From JAQVUB01 sp033809415 (GTDB lineage: Bacteria > Verrucomicrobiota > Lentisphaeria > Oligosphaerales > Oligosphaeraceae), in the NCBI GenBank assembly GCA_033809415.1, contig JAPXLT010000005.1, positions 1-40,136 of the forward strand: a stretch of 40,136 nt of DNA, given 5' to 3'. The notes below the pieces were generated by a model. That model was not told where the DNA came from and did not search any database. It saw nothing but the letters and a program-made list of their open reading frames with translations. The translations under genes were made by a program, and so were the position numbers. How positions within the stretch are numbered: position 1 is the first letter of the stretch; each line of letters starts with the position of its first letter. Of the stretch, positions 8,464 to 16,869 are shown piece by piece.

Positions 8464-8657
8464 AGTTTCTTTGTTATCCCTTTTAATTATTTGCCTTTAT
8501 CCTATAGAAGTATGCGCTTTCTCGCAAATTCCAAGCTAAAAATGGCAATGATTATTTTTTTTTATTCCTATTAAACACTTAAAAACAACTTGCATTCCTG
8601 TTTTGTTAAGACCATATTTAGATTGAAACAAACAGAGCAAGCCATTTGGAGATAAAA
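8464..8657 (+). promoter_or_regulatory. Duplicated promoter/operator region, copy B
   Basis: This segment parallels copy A (7145-7358). It has the same 22-bp identical block (8474-8495), then similar spacing to CCAAGCT and an ATTATTTTTTTTTATTCC run. It sits directly upstream of the large glycosidase gene, so that gene and its followers are probably controlled by the same LacI regulator but from a separate promoter. GGAG at 8648-8651 is the ribosome site. Confidence 0.6.
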
Positions 8658-11600
8658 ATGAAATTACTTGTTCACTTCCGTTTTCTCTCTTTGCTATGTA
8701 CCTTGTTAGTTCTTACTGCAACTGAAATATCCGCACTGGATATTCAGTGGAGCGGGTACCAGGCCAAGGCTCCCAGTGCCCCGACGGTCTCTGAAATCTC
8801 TCTGCCAAATCAAACTCGGGGTGCGCGAATTGAGGCTTCCTCCGATGGAGCGTATCAAGGCGCTGTCGGTACTTTGGCGAAGCCGGTGAACTTGGAAGAC
8901 TTTCGTTTGATCGAGTTTTCCATTCGCCACAACATCACTTCAGGCAAGATTTCTTTCTCCATTATGCTTTTCTGCAAACCAGGGATGGTTCATGGTCGCT
9001 TTACCGTCCCGACTTCTCAATGGAACCAGGTCAGCATTCCGCTGGATGTTTCATCTTTTTCCGGGAGACGCGACACTTCAGTTATCTTCGGGGAACTCTC
9101 CTCCATACGGATCACCCCGTTCGACGCCATGGATACGGCAGGAAAATTTCTGGAGATCGCGGATTTCAGGCTGCTTCCCAAAGTGGACGAAAAAGCGGCC
9201 ATGCCGATCAAGGTCATGAATTACTTCCATAACAATCCTCCGTCTTCAGGAGAAAAAGACAATACGGTATTAACTGACGGGGACCTGACGGAAAATGTGC
9301 ATTTCCGGCAGTATACGGAAAATCCCGACATTGTCTTCGATCTGGGTGGGCGATTCACTATTGATGAAATTGTCGTTTCCAGTAATGCCGCTCCTTCGCA
9401 CAACTATTCAGAATTGACTATTTGCAGCAGTTATGACGGCAAGGAATGGCGTCCTTCCGGGGCAATCAAGAATGAAGCTGAAGGTACGCAGGCGCGTATT
9501 GTGAAGAACAAATATGTCGGCGATGACAGAAAAATGATCGGGCGTTATTTTCGGATTCAGGCTGCAAGACCCCGTTCGGATTTTTCAGTGTACCTTTCCG
9601 AAATCTCTTTTTTCGGACATCCTCCTACTCCTGATGAAATTGCCAAAGCCGCAGAGAGCAATTATGACACCGGGGCACCTATGCCGCTGCGGACGGTAGA
9701 ACATTATGTCGAACTGAAGAAAAATGATTTGCAGTTGTGGATTTCACGGAAAAATGGTGTCATAAATGGTGTTTTCTGCGGCGGCAGGCTGATTGTGGAA
9801 CGGCTGACACCTCAATATACGCTGCAGAGCCGGACCAAGGATACTGTGGTTTTTGGAAATAAGGACGTCGTCCAGTCTATTCACGCAGAAGATTCACAGG
9901 TCACGGTCATTACCAGCAATCCGGGCTTGCCTGGACTGGAGGTGCGGCGCACGTGGCAAGTTCAGGGAAATGCACTGATAGAAAAGGTCACGCTTGTCAA
10001 TCAGTCCATGAAAGAACGCATGTTTTTGCGGATGGCAACAGAAGTCATTCTGGCGCAATCCTTCCGGAATCATGGATTCTACGAAATGCCCGCCTCCGCC
10101 TTGGCGGCGGAGATGTTCCGGATGTCAGCTTCCGAGGTGCTGATGGATCGTGCGATGACCAATATTCCGACCATTGCCTTTGAAAACGATAAAGAGCGTC
10201 TGACCCTTTGGCATACCCGGTACCGCTTCAATGACCAATTTACCTATATGGACCTAGGGACAGAGGAGGATAATCTACAGGTCTTCCGTGCCAATGGCTG
10301 GTTGCTGACCGCCGCAACATTTGTTCCTGCGGACGGAAAGGAACAAAGTTATGAAACCCGCTTTGCCTTTACTAGCGGCAGGTTGCTGAAGGCATTCGAG
10401 GAATATCAGGCTCTGCCTGAAGTTTCGGCTTTTCGTTCGCAGATCAAGCGTCCGGCATGGCTGCGGGATATCCGGGCCATTATCAGTTTCGGTTGGGATG
10501 GCACCTATCCGGGAAGCATGCAACGCCTGATGAAAAACTATGCAGGCGCTTTTTCGCATCGCGGGACACTTTATGAACCGACGCTCTATGATCTGGACGG
10601 GATATGGGGCGATCTGTTGACTCAGGGCGAAATCAGGGGATGGTTCGGCAATCGGCAAACACCTGAGGAACTACAGGAAAAAATAAAAATGTTTCGTGCA
10701 TCGGACCCCCGTTTCAAGGTCGGATATTACACTTGGTTCTGGAGCGCGTTCCCTTGGAGCACGCCGGTGAAGAACCATCCCGAATGGTTTGTGAAAAAGC
10801 TTCGCAATGGCGCCAATGCCTCCTGGTTCCCCGGTGTCAATGTAAACTATCTGCGTTTCTGGGGCATCAAAGAGTCCCGGGACGAGGCGGCAAAGCAGGT
10901 GATCCGGGCGGTTGATTTCTACGAGCAGGACGGATGGTATCTTGACGGAGGAAAATCCGGCGTATATGCCAAAGACTGGGAGACGATGCGTATTGATGAT
11001 CCGCTGGGACAGACGGCCTTTTATGACACGGTACGGAAAGGAATCCAGAAAGGGAATCCGAACCGGGTGGTCTTTTTCAACCATTCCGAAAATCCCTTGG
11101 GGGACCTCGGCTTTTTGGAAAGCTTCGGTGGCACTTTGACAACGGACTGGCGTCGTGGCGCAGTGCTCATGTGGAAATTCAAATTGTATTCCTACCGGGA
11201 CCCCTTGCGTTATGGCGTCTATATCTATTGGCTGCCTCAGGTGGATCATGCATTCAAGAATTATTTGGTAGGGATCGGAGTCATGCCCAGTTACCTCAGT
11301 CGGCATTTCAAGGCTGAAGACCTGCCGTATATCGCTGCCCGGTACGAGATACGACAGGCGCAAATCACCGAGGCGGGAGTAACACCCGATTGGCGTTTTG
11401 ATGAAAAAGAGACTTTAGAGTGCATGGCCTTGAATCAGGGAACCAATGGTTGGCTGTATATGCAGTATCACGGAGAGGAAAAGGCGGAGAAAAAAGTCTC
11501 TGTGGAAATTGCTCCTTTGGGCTTGACAGATTCCGGAAAACCGATTTACGCCTGGCTGTACCATATCAAGGATGCGCAAAAATTCCATTCGAAGTTATCC

Positions 11601-13538
11601 GAACCGCAGATCGCGAAAGCGTATCGGGAGACTGGCTGGATTGCGGATCGGGCCGTATCGGTGCAATATCTGGGCAAATTCCCATATGCAGAGCAATTCA
11701 GCCAGCAAATAGAATTTGCGCCCGGAGAAGGGAAGGTGTTGATGCTGACGCAGCTCCCTGCTGTTGTAATGAGTATCGAGGATGAGCCTTCCCACTATCG
11801 CCTTTCCGGGCAGCCTGGGATCACGGTGGAAGCGGCTTCCGATATGATTGTAGTCAATAATGAGTACAACAGCGCTGAAATCGGCCTGCTCCTGCCGGAG
11901 GGGAAGGTTCCTTCTGCGGTGCAACTTAATGGGCAAGCGGTTCAGGCTCGGATTTGTTGCGATGGGGGGCTGCCCATGGCGGTGGTGCTTGTTGGCAAAG
12001 GTGAGAGCCGGATTCAACTTTCCCTGCGTCCTGGCGAGATTCCCGTTGCCTCAACTTTGGATGTGCAGCTTACGGAGCGGCGCCTTGTCGTATCGGTGAC
12101 CCCGCAAGATGCTGTTGTGGAGATACGGCACGCAGGCTGTATGGTTCTATCGAAAGTCGGTTCCTTCCAACTGGAGCTTCCCGACACTGCCGTCGATGGA
12201 GAATACGAGATCATTTCCGGCAAGCTGTGCCGCAAGATCACGCTTCAGGGAATGAGCAAGCCATTTCAGCTGTTGCCGTTGCTGAAACCACTGCCGTCTA
12301 AAACCTACAGCACTCCTGTGAATCGCACGATCCGGAATATCAAGGTGTTGACTGCTGGCACTGATATTTCCGAAGGAGCCGGTACCGCTGCGGCGGAAGC
12401 AGAACAACTGCGTCTCTTTGCCGGCAGTATCCGTCACTACGAAAGCCATTTCAACCGCGCTTCCGCAGCATTCGAGATCAAGGCAAAACGCTACCTTAAA
12501 GTTCGTTTAATAAACGGATTTCAATATCACAATCTCTATGGATTTCAACCAGGACGCAATGCCGTACGCCCCGGAATACAAAACTTCGGCGGGCTGGTGC
12601 TGGATTTTGAAACCGCAGCGGGAGAATGGCAGCGCATTGCTGCCGGGTTCGGCCTGCAAAGTGAAAAGCGTACCAGCACTTTGCCGGATCAATGGGGGAA
12701 AAAAGCTCGCCCTGATGGCATCTATCTGCTGAATCAAGCCTTGTTGGACAAGGAGTTTGCGCAGAAGGAATGCTGGATTGATCTGAATAGCCTCGGAGCA
12801 CCGTCAGGCTGGAACGGCCGGATGTGGCTAACACTGCATTTCGAAAATATCACGCCGGATCGGACTTTCACGCTCGAACTGCTGGAAACTAGCGATGTGC
12901 TGCCGGTCGGAAGCACGGCGGAGCCAGTGCAGCGATTGGACGTAGAGCTTTCGACAAAAATATTGAACATCATGCAGGTTCCGACGAAACCTGCTGACTG
13001 GAGCGCGATTCCTGTCCTGGGAACGCTGACTCCGTTTGAAATCAGCATGGCGCCAGTCAAGACAGAGGTGCGGGCCGCATACGATTCACAGAATCTTTAT
13101 CTGCATTGGGACTGCGAGGAGCCGCCGGGACGCCTTCTCGATTGCGAGGGAGGGCGCGGGGGCAAGCCGTGGCAGGGAGATGGGACAGAGTTTTTTGTGG
13201 AGCTGGGGGGGCAAGCTGATACCGTTCTTCATGGCATCGTTGATGCAGAAGGTCATGTTTACGTGGAACAAGCCCCGTTGGCAAGGACTCCCGGCAAGCC
13301 AGTTGCCGTTTTGGCCGTTGTTCCGTTTACCTTCATAGTCCAACCGCATGCGTCAGGGTGGCGTACGGAGGTAACAGTTCCCTGGTCGGCTCTCGGTGGC
13401 AAGCCTTCACCTGAAGAGCTGCGGGCATTCAATATGATGCGGACGCGCTTGGAACAGGGGCAGTACGGGTTGTATACGCTGGCGCCCGGTAAAAAATATT
13501 TCTCAGAACGTCAATATCGTTTTCAACTGGAAAAATAA
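8658..13538 (+). CDS. Large secreted multi-domain glycosidase-like protein
   Basis: 1626 residues with a signal peptide (about 1-26, ending ISA before LDIQW). Visible order: a beta-sandwich carbohydrate-binding-like region (27-175); an F5/8-type-C/discoidin-like domain (about 187-320, DIVFDLGGRFTIDEIVVSS to YFRIQ); a beta-rich domain (about 340-600) like the N-terminal sandwich of GH36/GH97-type enzymes; a TIM-barrel-like region (about 605-900) with FEQDGWYLDGGKS-type strand end at 757-766, where D763 is a possible catalytic acid; further beta domains; an NPCBM-like region (about 1275-1430); and a C-terminal CBM9-like domain (1450-1626). I cannot assign a GH family; the substrate is presumably a polysaccharide. 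ATG 8658 is preferred over in-frame TTG 8646, which overlaps GGAG. The next gene starts 28 bases after the stop, so they are probably co-transcribed. Confidence 0.75.
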   Translation: MKLLVHFRFLSLLCTLLVLTATEISALDIQWSGYQAKAPSAPTVSEISLPNQTRGARIEASSDGAYQGAVGTLAKPVNLEDFRLIEFSIRHNITSGKISFSIMLFCKPGMVHGRFTVPTSQWNQVSIPLDVSSFSGRRDTSVIFGELSSIRITPFDAMDTAGKFLEIADFRLLPKVDEKAAMPIKVMNYFHNNPPSSGEKDNTVLTDGDLTENVHFRQYTENPDIVFDLGGRFTIDEIVVSSNAAPSHNYSELTICSSYDGKEWRPSGAIKNEAEGTQARIVKNKYVGDDRKMIGRYFRIQAARPRSDFSVYLSEISFFGHPPTPDEIAKAAESNYDTGAPMPLRTVEHYVELKKNDLQLWISRKNGVINGVFCGGRLIVERLTPQYTLQSRTKDTVVFGNKDVVQSIHAEDSQVTVITSNPGLPGLEVRRTWQVQGNALIEKVTLVNQSMKERMFLRMATEVILAQSFRNHGFYEMPASALAAEMFRMSASEVLMDRAMTNIPTIAFENDKERLTLWHTRYRFNDQFTYMDLGTEEDNLQVFRANGWLLTAATFVPADGKEQSYETRFAFTSGRLLKAFEEYQALPEVSAFRSQIKRPAWLRDIRAIISFGWDGTYPGSMQRLMKNYAGAFSHRGTLYEPTLYDLDGIWGDLLTQGEIRGWFGNRQTPEELQEKIKMFRASDPRFKVGYYTWFWSAFPWSTPVKNHPEWFVKKLRNGANASWFPGVNVNYLRFWGIKESRDEAAKQVIRAVDFYEQDGWYLDGGKSGVYAKDWETMRIDDPLGQTAFYDTVRKGIQKGNPNRVVFFNHSENPLGDLGFLESFGGTLTTDWRRGAVLMWKFKLYSYRDPLRYGVYIYWLPQVDHAFKNYLVGIGVMPSYLSRHFKAEDLPYIAARYEIRQAQITEAGVTPDWRFDEKETLECMALNQGTNGWLYMQYHGEEKAEKKVSVEIAPLGLTDSGKPIYAWLYHIKDAQKFHSKLSEPQIAKAYRETGWIADRAVSVQYLGKFPYAEQFSQQIEFAPGEGKVLMLTQLPAVVMSIEDEPSHYRLSGQPGITVEAASDMIVVNNEYNSAEIGLLLPEGKVPSAVQLNGQAVQARICCDGGLPMAVVLVGKGESRIQLSLRPGEIPVASTLDVQLTERRLVVSVTPQDAVVEIRHAGCMVLSKVGSFQLELPDTAVDGEYEIISGKLCRKITLQGMSKPFQLLPLLKPLPSKTYSTPVNRTIRNIKVLTAGTDISEGAGTAAAEAEQLRLFAGSIRHYESHFNRASAAFEIKAKRYLKVRLINGFQYHNLYGFQPGRNAVRPGIQNFGGLVLDFETAAGEWQRIAAGFGLQSEKRTSTLPDQWGKKARPDGIYLLNQALLDKEFAQKECWIDLNSLGAPSGWNGRMWLTLHFENITPDRTFTLELLETSDVLPVGSTAEPVQRLDVELSTKILNIMQVPTKPADWSAIPVLGTLTPFEISMAPVKTEVRAAYDSQNLYLHWDCEEPPGRLLDCEGGRGGKPWQGDGTEFFVELGGQADTVLHGIVDAEGHVYVEQAPLARTPGKPVAVLAVVPFTFIVQPHASGWRTEVTVPWSALGGKPSPEELRAFNMMRTRLEQGQYGLYTLAPGKKYFSERQYRFQLEK

Positions 13539-13566
13539 CGCTGACACGAAAGGAGTTGTAACAATC

Positions 13567-14562
13567 ATGTTTTTCAAAGGGGTATCATTTGGCTTCATGG
13601 CGCGCAACGGATATTATTCCAGTGAAGCAGGACAGCAAGAGATCAACAAGATCATTGCATCAGGGGCAGATTCGGTTGCGTTGATGGCAACAATCCTTCA
13701 GGACACCTTTGCATCTACTCGGATGTATCGGGATTTTGAACTGACTCCATCGGACATCGAACTGCAGGATGCAATCCGCCAGTTCCATAAAGCCGGGATT
13801 CGCGTCATGCTGAAACCGATTTTGGAACATCACGACAGCACTCATCGCTGCAAAGTCAATTTTCCTGTCGGGCAAGAACAGATCGCCGGGGTCAGAACCG
13901 ACTACTGGGGGGAATGGTTCCGCAACTATACTTTTGCTCTTCTGCATTACGCCCGGATCGCTGAAGCGGAAAATGTGGAAATGTTCTGCGTTGGCTGTGA
14001 GATGACCGGTGTGGAAAAGCAGGAATCATACTGGCCGCCGCTGCTTGCAGAAATCCGCAAAGTCTATCACGGACTGCTTACTTACAATACTCCTGCATGG
14101 TGGGATTACGCATTGGAACAGAATTGGATGCGTTCCTGGTATCCTCTGCTGGACATGCTGGGGATCAGTCACTATTACGGCGCCGATGCAGACTGCACAT
14201 CAGCGGAAAAACTTGCTGAATACATGCAGGGGCTGGTCAAAAATCTTTCTGCTGCCGCAGAAAAACTTGGCAAGCCGATCTTCATGGCGGAGGTCGGGTG
14301 TCGTTCTGTCGAGGGAGCCCAGGTCGTGCCCAGTGACTGCTGGCACAACCATGGGGAATACGATGGTGAGATTCAGGCCGCCTATATGCAGTCAATGTTC
14401 CTGGCATTTTCACCGCAACCGTGGTGGAGCGGTTTTTTCTGGTGGAAATGGGATGAGCAGCAGAACCGGCCACAGTTTCACAAAAAAGGAGGAGATACTG
14501 GCTTTACCATTGCCGGAAAACCTGCGGAAAAAGTATTTCGCGATTGGAAACCTCCCCGTTGA
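13567..14562 (+). CDS. GH113-like glycoside hydrolase
   Basis: A 331-residue (beta/alpha)8 protein resembling GH113, a family of beta-mannanases and related enzymes in clan GH-A. E145 in FCVGCEMTGVE fits the general acid/base after strand 4, and E242 in PIFMAEVGCRS fits the strand-7 nucleophile; MLGISHYYGAD and WSGFFWWKWD are further typical strand ends. No signal peptide is seen, so it probably acts on oligosaccharides in the cell. AAAGGAG precedes the ATG, with a somewhat long gap of about 11 bases. It follows the large secreted glycosidase and likely continues degradation of the same glycan. A mannan or glucomannan substrate is inference from the family only. Confidence 0.75.
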   Translation: MFFKGVSFGFMARNGYYSSEAGQQEINKIIASGADSVALMATILQDTFASTRMYRDFELTPSDIELQDAIRQFHKAGIRVMLKPILEHHDSTHRCKVNFPVGQEQIAGVRTDYWGEWFRNYTFALLHYARIAEAENVEMFCVGCEMTGVEKQESYWPPLLAEIRKVYHGLLTYNTPAWWDYALEQNWMRSWYPLLDMLGISHYYGADADCTSAEKLAEYMQGLVKNLSAAAEKLGKPIFMAEVGCRSVEGAQVVPSDCWHNHGEYDGEIQAAYMQSMFLAFSPQPWWSGFFWWKWDEQQNRPQFHKKGGDTGFTIAGKPAEKVFRDWKPPR

Positions 14563-14677
14563 CCGGTTACAGAGGCAGGCCTGTCGCAATACTGGAGTTA
14601 AAACAGAGTGAAAAACAAATCAACCAATGTTTCCTACCAATGATTATCATCCATTCTAAAACAAAAAGGAGCATCCA

Positions 14678-15379
14678 ATGAAACAGTACAGACAAAATTT
14701 TACCTTAATAGAATTGCTGGTCGTCATCGCCATCATTGCCGTCCTGGCCTCAATGTTGCTGCCGGCATTGAGCGCAGCGCGTCAGCGCGCTAAAGACATC
14801 AAATGTGTCGGTAATCTGCGGCAGGTTGGTGTCACCCACTTCATCTATGCGGACGATCACGACGGCAGAGGAATCGCTGGAATATCTGCTGGCAACAAGA
14901 ATTGGGCACAAGTTTTCCGCGAGAATGGCTACATCAGTAGGATGGAGTTTTGCATGTGCCCGTCCTGGCCGCCGACACAGGCCAGCTATACAACCTTTGT
15001 CTATGCGCATTGTTCTGGATATAATGGCAATGAAACCTATTTGCTGACAGATATCTGGCATCCGCAAGAGACGATGCTCTATGTAGACAGCCTTCATACT
15101 AATCCTCCGGCCGGTTGGGCTGCTGCTCCGATCAATTGTCCGGGCATGCTCCAGTACTGCTATGTCCGCATGGGGCGATTCACCGACGTTTTCAAAGTTC
15201 ACTTGCGTCACAAGAAAAAGACGCATTCGGTGATGGGTGACGGGCATGTCGCGACCTTGGATCAGAACACTTGGGTGGCCAATCGCCGGATTTCGGCATC
15301 GTTGTACAAAGGAAAGGGGTTGCCAAATAATGGCATGTATCAGCTCAAGGATACCTTCGCCCTCTATTATCTGTATTGA
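14678..15379 (+). CDS. Prepilin-like protein with H-X9-DG domain
   Basis: 233 residues. The N-terminus is a type IV/type II pseudopilin helix: MKQYRQN then FTLIELLVVIAIIAVLAS, with the conserved Glu five residues into the helix. The residue before the cleavage point is Asn rather than the usual Gly. The C-terminal part carries the prepilin-type processing-associated H-X9-DG motif (H178 to D188-G189) inside HKKKTHSVMGDG. Such proteins are amplified in Lentisphaerota and Planctomycetota genomes and are often encoded beside polysaccharide-degradation genes. The protein is expected at the membrane or surface, perhaps helping secretion or display of the enzymes. AAAGGAG precedes the ATG. A strong hairpin follows the gene. 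Confidence 0.88.
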   Translation: MKQYRQNFTLIELLVVIAIIAVLASMLLPALSAARQRAKDIKCVGNLRQVGVTHFIYADDHDGRGIAGISAGNKNWAQVFRENGYISRMEFCMCPSWPPTQASYTTFVYAHCSGYNGNETYLLTDIWHPQETMLYVDSLHTNPPAGWAAAPINCPGMLQYCYVRMGRFTDVFKVHLRHKKKTHSVMGDGHVATLDQNTWVANRRISASLYKGKGLPNNGMYQLKDTFALYYLY

Positions 15380-15403
15380 AATTCTGCATGTAGTTAGCAT
15401 TGA

Positions 15404-15433
15404 GTATCCCGGAGGAAACTGCCTCCGGGATAC
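15404..15433 (+). terminator. Strong hairpin after the pseudopilin gene
   Basis: GTATCCCGGAGG (15404-15415) pairs perfectly with CCTCCGGGATAC (15422-15433) around a six-base loop, 12 bp in all. It is followed by ATCATTTT, a modest T run. It lies 25 bases after the pseudopilin stop and 38 bases before the SDR start. A partial terminator or mRNA 3'-stabilising structure would let the pseudopilin be expressed above the SDR gene. Confidence 0.7.
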
Positions 15434-15471
15434 ATCATTTTCGGGATCATTGACACAAAAGGTTATTTCAT

Positions 15472-16215
15472 ATGAATGTTTTATCCGGGAAAATCGCATT
15501 GGTGACAGGTTCCAGCCGGGGAATTGGTCGGGCGGCAGGGCTGAAACTGGCTCAAAACGGTGCGAAAGTGATTTTTCATGGTGTAATGGCTGGCGAAAAA
15601 CTCTGTTCCGCAGTTGCGGAAGCCGGCAATGGCGCAGAGTATCTGACTGCTGATTTCGGTGATATGGATGCTGTTTCGGCGTTGGCTGACGCTCTGAAAA
15701 AAAGGCAAATTATACCTGATATCCTGGTGTTGAATGCGTCAGTGCAGAGTTATACCGGACTGGCTAATTTCGACAGTCTGGAATTCCTCCGGATATTCCG
15801 CACAAATGTGGAAAGTTCCTGTATCCTGTTACGTGAAATCCTGCCGGAGATGCGGAAGAAAAATAATGGGCGGGTGATTTTTGTCGGCAGCATCAACGGG
15901 ATTCAGCCCGCTTCGCGGCTGGCGATTTACGGTGCGGCCAAGGCCGCACTCCTTAATATCGCCAGAACTGCGGCACGAGAAAACGCCCCGTACGGGATTG
16001 CCGTCAATACAATTCTGCCGGGAGTGATTGAAACGGATCGCAATGCCGAGGTGTTGAAGAATAAAGCTTTTGCAGAGGATCTGCGAATACAGATTCCCAT
16101 GCACCGATTCGGAACCCCTGAAGAGTGCGCTGAACTGATAGCGTTTTTGGCTTCAGACAATACCGGATATATTACCGGAAATGAGATTTCCATTTCCGGC
16201 GGATGGCAATTATGA
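15472..16215 (+). CDS. SDR-family oxidoreductase
   Basis: 247 residues, a classical short-chain dehydrogenase/reductase of normal length. Visible marks: the cofactor motif TGSSRGIG at 12-19, NAS at 88-90 in place of NAG, N112, S140, and Y153-x3-K157 (YGAAK), completing the Asn-Ser-Tyr-Lys tetrad, followed by PGVIETD and a C-terminal GNEISISGGWQL. It would reduce or oxidise a carbonyl/alcohol with NAD(P)(H). Given the mannonate-dehydratase-like gene in the same locus, a keto-sugar acid reductase (for example fructuronate reductase-like) is plausible, but 3-oxoacyl-ACP reductase-like proteins look the same by eye. AAAAGG lies about nine bases before the ATG. Confidence 0.85.
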   Translation: MNVLSGKIALVTGSSRGIGRAAGLKLAQNGAKVIFHGVMAGEKLCSAVAEAGNGAEYLTADFGDMDAVSALADALKKRQIIPDILVLNASVQSYTGLANFDSLEFLRIFRTNVESSCILLREILPEMRKKNNGRVIFVGSINGIQPASRLAIYGAAKAALLNIARTAARENAPYGIAVNTILPGVIETDRNAEVLKNKAFAEDLRIQIPMHRFGTPEECAELIAFLASDNTGYITGNEISISGGWQL

Positions 16216-16249
16216 GGAATTGCTGCAGGACGATTGTTTGTATTTGAGG

Positions 16250-16400
16250 TAATGCCTCTGTAATACAGGATTCAGGGGAACGGGTGCAGGGGGCGCAGGT
16301 TTAAAAAGTAGCGCAACCGTCCCGGTTGTGATTATTCTGACTGTCGTGGGGTGCGAGGGGATGTTCTTGTCCTGTCCACACTGTCCACCATGTCTGACCC
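16250..16400. repeat. Composite intergenic element with TCC-loop hairpin, copy 1
   Basis: Modules in order: TAATGCCTCTGTAATACAGG (16250-16269, also at 39959), a G-rich GTGCAGGGGGC tract, AGGTTTAAAAAGTAGCG, the hairpin GCAACCG-TCC-CGGTTGT (16313-16329), CTGTCGTGGGGTGCG, and GTCCA repeats (16372-16390). The same order from the G-rich tract onward occurs at 28457-28570. No coding potential is evident. Confidence 0.8.
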
Positions 16401-16542
16401 GCACACCGCACTACAGACCTATTACTATTTGAACAATTCTTGACATTTTTTTGCATTGTGGTAACTTGATAAAGCAGTTAACTTGTATATTATTATCTTG
16501 TGTTTTGAACTTGGCTCTGCTGGCAGGGTGTTTTCATTCATT

Positions 16543-16722
16543 TTCATGGACATGGACAAGAATGGACATCATGGACGGAATGGACACGATGGACTTTCCG
16601 TTTGATGGACGAATGGACNNNNNNNNNNGGACGTCACCTGCTGCACGTGTCCATTCTGTCCATAAAAACGTGTCCATTTGTGTCCATGACGTCCATTGCG
16701 TCCATCGTGTCCCTGTCCATTA
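16543..16722. repeat. Inverted TGGAC array enclosing the assembly gap, copy 1
   Basis: The left arm (16543-16618) is a run of irregular TGGAC-containing units on the plus strand. After 10 N (16619-16628) the right arm (16629-16722) has the complementary GTCCA units, so the whole is a giant imperfect palindrome. The same design, including ATGGACGAATGGAC before the centre and GTCACCTGCTG after it, is complete at 36873-37043. An open frame that crosses the gap here is not credible as a gene. The remainder of 16723-16869 holds nothing I can identify apart from the ribosome site GAGGAG at 16856-16861. Confidence 0.85.
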
Positions 16723-16869
16723 AAAAAACACATTTCCCGATGGGATTGGGAGAATGAAAACGCCCTGGCTCTGCTGGAGCATTTTCCGACAAATTAGCCG
16801 ACCTTTTTCTCGTTCATGAAAAACATTCGCGATATGGGATAGCTGCGTAACAATTGAGGAGACGAAAGC

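Noticed and set aside
16543..16722. CRISPR array
   Set aside because: Units are six to nine bases, irregular, inverted across a centre and without unique spacers; no cas genes. The heptamer and 11-bp arrays fail for the same reasons.
16451..16723. 90-residue open frame with a lipoprotein-like start (LALLAGCF)
   Set aside because: It runs through the TGGAC array and across the N gap, has no ribosome site, and most of its residues are repeat translation.
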